In this document: positions 45,006 through 54,478 of the stretch, piece by piece
How positions within the stretch are numbered: the first letter of the stretch is position 1
Layout: each line of letters starts with the position of its first letter
Origin: Erodium maritimum
Lineage: Eukaryota; Streptophyta; Magnoliopsida; Geraniales; Geraniaceae
Length of the DNA: 64,000 nt
NCBI GenBank assembly: GCA_963921825.1
Contig: OY997594.1
Span: 34,702,956-34,766,955, forward strand
Direction: 5' to 3'
Notes under the pieces: generated by a model
The model's input: the letters and a program-made list of their open reading frames with translations, nothing else
What the model was told of the DNA's origin: nothing
Database searches by the model: none
Program-made: the position numbers and the translations under genes

Positions 45006-47410
45006 TTTTTTTTGAAACGGGTAACCGGAGACTTTCATTAATACCAAAAGGTAATCAAACAGGATGAGGCGTGACCGCCTCGGGTTCCAGATATTTGTCT
45101 GGGCCGACCGTAGCAAGCCCGACGCCCATGGACCCATAATAATAGCCCACTTGAAATCGTGGGCACAAACTCAAGACAACTCCCTACCATCGTTCCAACA
45201 TAACGAGGCAAAAAATATCAAGTTCCAAAATCCGCAGAAAATAAAGTATCCCAACAAAAACACAAGCAATAATAGAATAAGTAAATAATAGGTGCTGATA
45301 ATGCAGGCTGCCCGGGACCTCCCAGCAGTGGCTGTCCCGGGTCTGTAGGTATAGTCTGGGGCCGACTCCACCCACCCCTGCTGGGGCAGATCATTCCTCC
45401 ATCGGAGGCCTCTGTGCCTTCGCTTTATCTGCTCTTCCCTCCCCCTGGAAGGGCGGATACCAGGGCTGCTGTTGGGAAGTCGGATCTCCCCTCTGATTCT
45501 TTGTCTCCGGCGGGCGTGCATACAACGAATCACTTCTAGTCTTCAGAGTGGTCATCTTTCCTTTGCCTCGACTGGGCCCGCCTTTCCCTAAGCCCTCATA
45601 AGGGTCTCCCTTATGTCCTAGGGGAACTTCCTCCTTCTCGTCCCCCGGCATTGCAGTATAACCGGGGCCAGCTCGGATCACAGTGTCAGTAGCAGGGTGG
45701 ACGTTAGCCAGGTAGTCAGGCTTTGTGGACTTGGGTGGCGGTGTGGGTACTCCACAGCCACCCCCTGCATTGTATTGGTTAACCCTTCTTGGTTAACCTT
45801 AGCCAGGTAGTCAGGCTTTAGGATGCCTGCATCAGATGATTCTACGCCCATAGTGATTTATTTCCCTGGACCGAATCAGAGGGTTCAGGGATAAATCACT
45901 CAAGAGATAACTTATTGTCGGGTGTGACGCCAAAGGGGGTGCATTCCAAACCGTACGCAACAACCGGTCCACTTCCAGATCCCTCGGGACCAGAATATAG
46001 TGGTCATATCGAATCTCCACCCGACCAATTCCCGGTAGTAGGGTCGGGCAGCCCGAGATCCTGTGTGTCAGCATTCCGCACTTGCGACAAAAATCTACCA
46101 CTCTCTCGTATTGTAGATCAATCACAACAGGAGTATCAGTACCTGGGAACCAGAGGCGGATTCTGCGCCGTAGGGGTCGAGCCAGCTCCATCCGAACCCT
46201 TAGCCAAAGATGCATATCCTCCCGTCGAGCCGTCGGGATTGGGGCTGACATGACTTGCGTGCCCACGGTGCCTGCAATGAGACCGCGAATGTAGTGATTC
46301 CTGGCTCCTCTCGGGATATTCAGCGCCCGGACCCCAAGCTCCACATGGTTGAAATTAATCTCGTCTGCTCGGTCGAATTGCCTAAGCGGTTCGAGGAGGA
46401 GGGGAAATTCCTTAAAGCTCTAGGGACCCCTATGACGGATGTCTTCCATTGCTTTGGCGGGCGGGAAGTGGTATCCCGTGACCTCCGGGGACAGAAACTC
46501 CACCTTAATCCTCGTTACTTTCCATTTCGCAGCATCATCGCACAAACGATGTGCTGGTTGTAGGTTCGATCCCCCGCGACCTTCGCAGCAAGGGAGAACT
46601 GGTAAGACACGGTGGTGAACAGTGGGACTCCTTCTTCCGATACCACAACCTCGTCGTCCTCATCCTCCCAGTCCGGGACCGGGGATATACGGTCAGATGA
46701 CGACCCCGACGGACTTCCGATGACCGGGCAGTCGAGCCTTGGGACCGGTACACGCTCCGACGGCGGGAGATATCGAGTCACCACCGGAGAAGGGGGTGGC
46801 CGAGGGAGGGCTATCAGATCCCGGTGGACCTCCCTCGCCGTTGAAATGTGCCCGACGTAGGTCGGAAATGGCCCTGGTGGATCTGGAGGCACGCCTACAG
46901 CCAGGGGCGCGCCCGACTTGTCCTTCAGATCTACATGGCGAGACGACAGTCGAGGAGGGACTGGCTCCGGACCAAGCAACGGCGGTGGACCTTCGGCGGG
47001 GTTGTTGTCTCGCTGGACGGAGACTTCAAGGCCATGTAAAACCTCTGCATGGGGTTGGATCTGATCAGGGAGGATCATTTTCAGCCTGTGGGGGCGGTGG
47101 ATGGGGAGATCCGGCATCAGTTAGGCAGAAATGGCCGATCTTGCTGAAGGGATGGCGGCAGCGGTTCTGCAGATGCAGATGACCGTGTCAAAGAGCTCGG
47201 GGAGATGGAGGCAGTACCTATCGCAGGCGGAGACGCGGCTGGGGACGGTGGATCTGTAGAGAGGACGGCTGAGGATGTGATGGTAGTGATGAAGGAGGTA
47301 GAGGACGAACGACGAGGGTGGTGGTAGACGGCGGCGGCGACGACCCTAAATAGGATAGAGAGAGACCTCACATGGAGGTATGTGGAGAGCCTTTAATTAA
47401 TTTACTTCAC
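45006..47410 (-). mobile_element. LINE L5: ORF1-only non-LTR retrotransposon
   Basis: This 2405-bp minus-strand element has a poly-T tail and a perfect 19-bp target duplication. Its 3' end matches that of L3 (GATTACCTTTTGGTATTAATG, then CCGGTTACCCGTTTC). The only coding content is ORF1 (about 45391-47371), followed by a 3' untranslated region of about 385 bp. ORF2 is entirely missing although both ends are present. Confidence 0.85.
45391..47371 (-). pseudogene. LINE ORF1 (DUF4283 plus CCHC knuckle), element L5
   Basis: A Pro-rich N-terminal region (46515-47371, two frames) leads to FSLAAKVAGDRTYNQH, the beginning of DUF4283. Its end, LWLRVRMELARPLRRRIRLW, lies at about 46150-46215 and is followed by YERVVDFCRKCGMLTHRISGC (CX2CX4HX4C at about 46048-46092). 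A basic/acidic tail ends at 45391 (…QRPPMEE and stop). A stop (after MLRNGK at 46515) and frame shifts show it is decayed, but domain order is complete. Confidence 0.75.
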
Positions 47411-47440
47411 ATTCTTTCCTTAAACATTACTAGGTAGGTG

Positions 47441-47461
47441 GCACCGCGCGATGCGCGGTGC
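47441..47461 (-). terminator. Helitron 3' terminal hairpin
   Basis: A perfect palindrome of 9-bp arms with a 3-nt loop, 7 bases from the terminal CTAG. It is thought to signal the end of rolling-circle transfer. Confidence 0.9.
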
Positions 47462-47658
47462 ATGACGTGAGGAATAACGTGTGATATTTGTGTAGTAGAG
47501 AGACAGTGTGTTTGTTGTACATGGAATTGGAGACGGTGATTAAAACGGGTGCATAAATTAGATTTGTACTACAGTAATAGTTTGAATTAGCCAATTGTGG
47601 AGGTTGGTTTAGATTAATATGTAAATAGGTCGGAAATTATGTGGTATGAACATAATAT

Positions 47659-48180
47659 TTAGAGTGGGTGAGATGATGTGTTGTGTGTGTGGCCTATTAG
47701 TGTTAATGGGTTAGTGGTAAGGCCGTAACCCATTGGTGGAGGGTCCATGTTTAGAGCAACTGTGTCAAACGGGCTGGTGTATACACAAAATATATGGGCT
47801 GCTTTGATGAGGGTGAGTCTAATATGGGCATGTGGTAATGAGACATAAGGAGCATTGCCGTTGTTGACAGAGTTATCTACTTGTGCTCCAAATGAAGTCA
47901 TAGCGAACATTGCATTTATAGTGCGTATCTCATTACGAAAGATTGGGCCGCACGGATCAGATCCTGGTTGAAGTAGGGAATCAAGTAGATCAAGAGGTTG
48001 TGGGATGAGAGGTAGTCGAACACGACCTGCAAAGCAACATAGCATAAATACATGTTCCTTTTCAGAACCATGTTTGCGGGTGCATTCTTGGGACCACGTC
48101 ATGACACTACATCCTTCACATATGCATGTTGGGGCGCCAAACGACCATGCAGTGTCAACTGTAGTTGATAGGGGTATCAG
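47659..48180 (-). pseudogene. Helitron Rep-helicase N-terminal fragment
   Basis: The minus strand encodes FGAPTCICEGCSVMTW, then HVFMLCCFAGRVRLPLIPQP and FRNEIRTINAMFAMTSFGAQ with VDNSVNNGNAPYV. This corresponds to the zinc-binding N-terminal region of plant Helitron proteins (Cys pairs, CC-GKV-LP, FR-NIR-YN-MF-FTS-G). The Rep nickase His-hydrophobic-His motif and the helicase are absent, so the copy depends on another element. Coding direction agrees with the element ends. Confidence 0.75.
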
Positions 48181-48670
48181 AATAATCGTAACGACGTAAT
48201 GGTATGGTGTGAGAAATCACTTATAATGTATAGTTGATAGAGGCGAACATTGTCCAAACCTGTCAAGTTGGCCAAACCAGAGATTACGTGTATGGCGTTG
48301 AAAATCCATAGTGAGTTAAAAAAATCAGTAATGACATAACTACATTTAACGGATGGTGCAAGTCTTTTTTGCTGATTTTTTTCATAGGTTGTGCTCGAAG
48401 ACGTATCAATCTCTAACAGGTAAACTGACATGTTTTATGATAATGAATATGCATGACGATGCAAGTCTCTTTTTCAGTCCCTATTTGATTTGTGAACTGT
48501 TGAAGTAATATTGTAGTTAAACAAAACATTCATTGCCTCACACAGAACATATAAGTTGAAATACATACCCGTTGATATGAATAAACAATTTACTGCTGCA
48601 TACATTAGTTGATAAAACAGATAACAAAATTGCTTGAACACTTTTATTTTTTACATTTTCTTCCACTCAA

Positions 48671-48784
48671 CTAAGCAATTACCTCCACTTCAATAATTAT
48701 TTGTTGGTTTCTAATTTGCCAGACAAACGACACTTGCTGACAATCTGCCCCAAGCCCACTTGTCAAACCACCAATTGCTTCATC
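48671..48784 (-). pseudogene. exon-like fragment, gene not identified
   Basis: After a CCTTTTTTCAG acceptor the minus strand has 37 open codons (DEAIGGLTSGLGADCQQVSF…) and a stop. The clean acceptor and the stop make it look like a terminal exon of a captured host gene. I do not recognise the protein. Confidence 0.35.
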
Positions 48785-48904
48785 CTGAAAAAAGGATATA
48801 TCCATCAACTATCTAAATAAGTAGATTGCATATGAATAATGACTACTAATGAAAATGGCTGCAAAATTTATCAGAGTTTGATTTCTTAATAGTATTATAG
48901 AACC

Positions 48905-49160
48905 TGAAGGAGAAGAGAAGTATACAGTGTTTCTCTCCTTCGCTTGACCTGTGTAACTTGAATAGATACCCAGTTAGAACCACAACCATTTAAACAACAA
49001 ATCATGCCATCTGGAATATATAATAGTTTATGAATGTTTAAAGAACATCTCTGTAAATCATGGGTTGAAGACTCACCAGTATCATATTTGTAATGCCAAA
49101 AATACAACCTTGTATACCACTGAAGTTCAAATAAACAGAGCTAGTGTCAGAAAGCCTGCC
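48905..49160 (-). pseudogene. two further exon-like fragments, gene not identified
   Basis: One block (48905-49035) reads DGMICCLNGCGSNWVSIQVT after a TATATTCCAG acceptor. The other (about 49077-49158) reads SDTSSVYLNFSGIQGCIFG and ends at a GTGAGT donor. Both are on the minus strand and bounded by splice-like signals. No family assigned. Confidence 0.3.
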
Positions 49161-49429
49161 ACATAATTCATCAGAGTGGTAAAATTAAACTTTGATAAGA
49201 AAACATATATTAAGTGGGATAGAAGTTAAATTACATTAGTGAACCAGAATAGATTAGTTTATGTAAAATCCTCCATCAATTCAATTGGAAAGGGGCTTCA
49301 GTTCATTGATACAAAGTAAATAAAACTCTTCAACCGCAGAAAATTACTAACAAACCCCTAGATAATGTCAAACCGAAAGCAGCATACCCCGAATGAAAGA
49401 AAGAGATGGGCCTGTAGGAACCCAAAATC

Positions 49430-49525
49430 TGGAGTAACTTTAATGCTGAAAACATGAATACTGCCTTTGTCACTTGAGACAACTAACCACATAGATCTCT
49501 GCTCTGTCTGCTCCCTTCCATACCT
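49430..49525 (-). pseudogene. ATG18/WIPI (PROPPIN) beta-propeller fragment, captured
   Basis: After a TATTGCAG acceptor one frame reads GADRAEIY and, about 10 bp on, another frame reads WLVVSSDKGSIHVFSIKV. Plant ATG18 proteins contain RRGADRAEIY, then about nine residues, then QWLAVSSDKGTVHVF. The nine residues are deleted here and the frame is shifted, so the piece is dead. ATG18 binds phosphatidylinositol-3-phosphate in autophagy. The fragment lies inside the Helitron, in the same orientation, with an intron-like flank. That suggests capture from genomic DNA rather than from mRNA. Confidence 0.6.
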
Positions 49526-52200
49526 GCAATAGACACTTGAAGTTCAATTCCATAAATCATTTATCACAAGTGAGCCTGTAGCACAATTAAAGTAATACAT
49601 GCTACTTAAAAGATGGGAGAATAAATCATATGCACATTCATGTGGTAAAACTAAACTACCCTCACTACATCATTTCCTAAGCAAACATGACATTAATATC
49701 ATATTACTTAATCAGACACCTAAACCTTTTTACTTCAACATTCTCCACCACCCAAACTTTGCACAACTACAAATTCAAGCGTGCCTCACAACATCAGGAA
49801 TTATAGCAGGAAAAAGTAGACAAAACATTTGTAGCATACAACTTCCAAAAAGAAAAATTATTTATAATCATCTAGCCACAATTTGTCTTTAATTCGACAT
49901 TTTAAAATTGAAGAACCACAATATCTCCTAATCACTTACTTGCATTTACAGTCACTCCCTGTTCTCTGGCCATTCGAGAAGTCTCTCCAGTACCAAATAT
50001 GTAGCAGTTTTAACAAAAAAATAAATGTTTAATGATTTCATTCTCGTAAGCCTAACTTATTTCATTGCTAACATAAATCTATTACGTGTACCAAAAAACA
50101 TGAATCTAAAAAAGCTCTTACACAAAAGCCATAAGAGAGATAGTCCACAAATGATTGAGATTTAATAACCATCTGGTAGAGAAATACCTACCGGTATACA
50201 TTAGCAGGTTTCGTCTTTTGAAGAACAATGTATACACATTACACAGGAAGAACCTTCATTAAAAAACGCAGCTTGAACCTAGGAACAAAGGTGAACACAT
50301 CATACAAAGTAAAGTCTTGTCCAAAGATGAAAACATCATACAAGTAAAATCTTGTCAAACTTTCAGTCACCTTAGGTTTATTAGTTTCTTCTGATTGGAA
50401 CGGTGGACTCACTGAGTTCATCTATGGGACATAAGTTGGCTGATTGGTAGGGACAGTAGAAAGGGTAGATAGAGCATGAAGACTTAGGTAAAGGTCTTCC
50501 AATGTTGTGAATGTAAGTACAAAGACAGTAAAAAGAGCTTATGGGCAAGAACAAGTTGAAGGGAGCAGGAGTTTAAGTATAACATAGAAGAAAACCGCCA
50601 AAGTTGCAGGTACATGAAAAATACACATTTACAATACATTAAAGTACAGTCTGACTATTTAGTTCCTTTAACACAATCATACAGAAGAGAAATTTTCCAA
50701 AAATAACACATATTGCTAATACTCATATTTATGACTACTGATTGATGAAAAAACAGTACCTGCATAAAATATTAATCTAAAAACCAGATATACATGCAAG
50801 GTATTCACCAAAAATATCTGTTTAAATATGAACAAAAGCCAGTGAAGTGATATCAAAGCTAAAGCTTTCAGTGCTCCTGAGTAATGAAACCTAATTGCAA
50901 ATAAGAAACCAAAAGACTAACCATCTTTGTGAGCTATTCCCCAGGCCTTGTCATGTCGACCACTCTGCAATAAAAGAAACCAACAGACTGTTTAGACTCC
51001 AAACACCCCATGATCCACATTCAACAAACTAAATCTCCAGTTTGTCATCAAGGAAACAATATGAAAAGCAAATAGATGTAAATTTAGAGCTATTAGGTAC
51101 AAAAACTTATTTTTGTTTCTCAGAGATAAGATTGAGCCAAAGAATAAAACAAATACTCAAATATACAATGTCTCCTACATTTTGCTAGAATTCGTAGTAA
51201 AAAATCATAAGCCAAGACATAGTGCTTAACCTTTATCCTATTCCCTAATTCTCTGGAACATAGTAAGAAAAACCCAGATCAAAACATTCACCAATTTCCC
51301 CATTTTCTATTATGTCCTAAAATTGTCTGGGAAAGCAAACAGAATCCAACAACAGCAACAATAATTATAACAGATGGAGAAAGGAGACCTTGTAAAGATT
51401 GATTCTGTAGATCTTCACAAAACATTAACTTCGTCAAAAACATGAATCTAACTAACTCAGCAGCAAAAATCACTAAATGTATTGATCCCCCATAAACAAT
51501 TAATCAACCTCTTAATGTCCCACTGGTAAAAATCATCAAATGTATCAAACCCACATAAACAATCAATCAAAACTCACCGGTGAAGACATAATAATTTTCT
51601 ATAAACCCCCTTCAGCCAACATCAAAAACTAAAAAGACCTCATTGCACCCATCTGAGTATGACTCAATTTTGGATAACTTAAAACACAATTCCAAATCAT
51701 TTAGCCTATTGAATTCAAAAGGTCAAATAAAGTTAGGAGCACTCACCTCAAACGAACAAATCCGCACAATACGTAGCCACCAAACCTAAACCTACAATTC
51801 AAACATTTAAGAACAACAATAAAATGTAACCCCAAATCACTAAAAAAAAAGTCGGCCAAAAATTGACAAATGTAATCAGAAACGTCCACCCGAATCGTCT
51901 TCACAGAAAACCACAAAAATAGCTCCTGCGCCGAAATAGTAACCAAATCAACATACACAAAATTAATCAAATAGACAGGAAGTTAAAAGGTTAGTATCTG
52001 GCTTGTATCAAGCAGCAACTACAACTTTCCATGTGGCTCCTGGCACAATGTTAATATGCACGACCAGTGACCAGCCAACTTCTCTTGTGGCTCTTAGACG
52101 GATTGGTTGCAATGTCTTGGATTAAAATATAGATGTGAGCATGAAATTAGAAGATATTGCACATGATAAAGATGTTAGGTCAAGTAAAGCATCGACAGAA
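49526..52200 (-). other. Helitron interior with splice-like signals, no gene identified
   Basis: AT-rich DNA. A small exon-like piece at about 50930-50966 (SGRHDKAWGIAHKDG) is flanked by AG and GT, and GT/AG-bounded pieces also occur near 51745-51790. The spacing suggests captured introns with small exons on the minus strand, but I cannot name the donor genes. Confidence 0.3.
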
Positions 52201-52202
52201 AC

Positions 52203-52538
52203 CTAATTGGGAAAAAGGGGTTCTGATAAACCTAAAAATAAGAATGGAACATCAAAAAGCAAAGGCCCATCGTCGTCGATCGAGAAACTCTTTGAGCCCT
52301 TCGACAGCAACCCAATCGGAAAGTAGTGGAAGCAGAGACCGTTGTGTATCAAATTTGCCTCCATGATTCGACCAAAGCCACGCATCCCAGGAGCAAGGAG
52401 AAGACGATCGCGACGGAGAGGAACGAAAGCATGGTCTCTCTCAGTCTGTTTCAATGGGCGTTCAGAGCATGATAAAAGGAGAAGGTTTGATCGATTTTGA
52501 AGGAGAGGGATGAGTTCTGGAAGGTAAGGAGGAGTCAT
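52203..52538 (-). other. open frame near the Helitron 5' end, uncertain
   Basis: A 111-codon minus-strand frame starts at 52538. An overlapping frame begins MLSFLSVAIVFSLLLGCVAL, which looks like a hydrophobic signal or membrane anchor, then stops. This may be a captured first exon. No family is recognised. Confidence 0.25.
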
Positions 52539-52712
52539 TACATTGGAAAATTAAATGAGAATGAATGGCCACAGAGATTGAAACGGTTCGGCGGAAGAGA
52601 AAAAGAAAGCATAGTGTTAATGGAGAGAAGCCGAAGGGGATTCAGTGGAGATGATGTGCGAGAGAGGAACAGTGCCACGCTGGCATTAATCCTCCTATTA
52701 CATTAGTAAGGA

Positions 52713-53793
52713 TTAGTGGGCTTATTCAATCATAATAATCTAGTAAAAAATTGGGTCTATATTAAATATGGACTAATATTTATTATAGTTGACAAATTTT
52801 GATTTATTTTAATTTTGAATTTTTTTCGAAACATATTTGTTTTAGTCAACAGGGCAGGTTAGGGATTCCCCGACCTGAGCGGGGAAATATCGAGGCGGGG
52901 CAATGTCGGGGTAAGGCGCAATTGAGGTGGAGACGGGTATCACGAAACCCGCCCTATTGTCATCCTTAGTCCCAGGGGTTGAAGCGACTGCAAAAGGGAA
53001 TATCCTCTATTAGAAGTAAGGACAGACACAATCGATAACCTCTTCGCCCCATTGATCACGCTGGCGTCCACTACCATTGTTGTTCGACAGACTCTTCCTC
53101 CAGTTGAGTATATTACTATCAGTGTGGATATGGTAGTATTTTGGAATACCTGACAATCGGGTGGGGCATCATTTGTCGTTCAAACACCGATTAAATCGTG
53201 AAGGCTCAAAATTGGGTAATTGATGCTGTTTGGATCCCCATGACTGGAGTTGGACAAAGGTAGTCCCTAAGAACGACGCTCAGGTTGACATCCATCTCGT
53301 CAACTAGTCACCCCCACATCTCTTGCCATTAGGGACAATTATTCAAGACGCCCAAATCCTAATCCATCTAATCGAGGATTTCAAACACGTAGTTGTAACG
53401 AGGTCATCGAAAAGACAACTCATTGGTTTGTCTGGAACGCCTGATCTATATCCGTCCTCTTGTAATACTAGGACAAGAGGACATGACCTTTCGTCCAATA
53501 CACAACAGAGTATTAGGCTACCCACAATGGTGCTGATTACCGAGGTCGAATCTGACCAAAATCATACGTGTAAGGAGCAAATTCGTTGAGGGAGGTGAGA
53601 AGAGTGAATCGGAGGAGAGAAACGACGATCGATGAATCTACAGGCTCGGAGGATGTCGATTCGCCAGGAGAGAAAATATCAGAGCCGAAACGTCACCAAT
53701 TCCCTTTTTTCACCATTTTCGATGATTCTTTCAACTTCCAATGTGGAAGGTCTTATGGAATCCAAAACTCAATAAAAAGTTCGATTATGTTAT
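52713..53793. other. no gene recognised upstream of TRA1
   Basis: A GC-rich patch (52855-52970, with CGGGGAAATATCGAGGCGGGG) and unassigned low-copy-looking DNA. Possible decayed retroposon, no diagnostic motif. Confidence 0.35.
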
Positions 53794-53992
53794 AAAAAGT
53801 TTGAATGAATCTGTCCCCAAAATATAAAACACATATATTTTGAGTTAGACTAAACTAACCTTAAAACAAATCCAAGCTCCTATGGAACAAATTCTCCTAA
53901 AAAGTTAGTATGAATCTGTCCCAAAAATATAAAAAAACATATTTTTTGAATTAGACTAAACTAACCTTAAAACATATCCAAGCTCCTATAAC
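53794..53992 (+). repeat. tandem duplication, period about 104 bp, upstream of TRA1
   Basis: AAAAAGTTTGAATGAATCTG at 53794 and AAAAAGTTAGTATGAATCTG at 53898 start two similar units that both end in ATCCAAGCTCCTAT. It lies about 500 bp before the TRA1 start codon. Confidence 0.8.
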
Positions 53993-53999
53993 TTCTTAA

Positions 54000-54478
54000 A
54001 CAAATTACCCAAATTCACTTAATCATACACATAAACGAGTCTACGTCAGCATAGGTCCTTCTCATGGTCTAAATAAAACACTGCGTAGTTCCAACTACTA
54101 GCAAAATCGCAACTCTATATTCCTTGAGTTCTCTCGAGGAACTGAGAAATAGAAACAGCAAACAATGGAGACATAGACTCGTAGGGGCAAGAGATTCATA
54201 TTTTCCTCCGTTTTGAAATCGAGAATCATCTCCGACTTCAGAAACCCTAGAGCGCGCAATCAGAATTTCAGTCTCAGTCTACCTTCGAGCCACTGTAGAA
54301 GAAGCATCAATAGTTCAGACTCAGAGTAGCTCTCTCTACCGCGGAGGAGGAAGAAGAACATAAGCATTTTGCTCTGAAACCCTAGAAACTCCATTCATTC
54401 TCCAAATTCAGTTGTTTACGTCGGCATTTCGTTTTCCCGGCGATAGAGTACAGCTAGGGTTTTTGATAGTACGACGCC
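54000..54478 (+). promoter_or_regulatory. TRA1 promoter / 5' leader region with one short upstream ORF
   Basis: The stretch before the start codon is CT- and GAA-rich from about 54120, typical of a plant 5' leader. I cannot place the transcription start. From 54165 to 54478 the only upstream ATG is at 54165, opening a three-codon frame (ATG GAG ACA TAG). Confidence 0.4.

Larger units (their letters stand above)
47430..52712 (-). mobile_element. Helitron, non-autonomous, with captured gene fragments
   Basis: On the minus strand the element starts TCCTTACTAATGTAATAGG at 52712 and ends in a perfect 9-bp-stem, 3-nt-loop hairpin (GCACCGCGC/GCGCGGTGC) followed by CACCTAC and CTAG at 47430. TC at the start, a GC-rich hairpin a few bases before CTRR, and insertion between A and T (plus-strand A at 47429, T at 52713) are the defining Helitron features. 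Inside are a fragment of the Rep-helicase protein (47659 to about 48180), an ATG18-like fragment (about 49430-49525) and other exon-like pieces. The 3' end is near certain; the 5' end is inferred from the TC/A context and its resemblance to plant Helitron starts. Confidence 0.8.

Noticed and set aside
46555-46575. tRNA-like GGTTCGATCCC box
   Set aside because: It sits in LINE ORF1 and no A box or cloverleaf can be drawn around it.
50930-50966. SGRHDKAWGIAHKDG as a WD-repeat exon
   Set aside because: Too short and without the WD/GH spacing. It is kept only as an unidentified exon-like piece in the Helitron.
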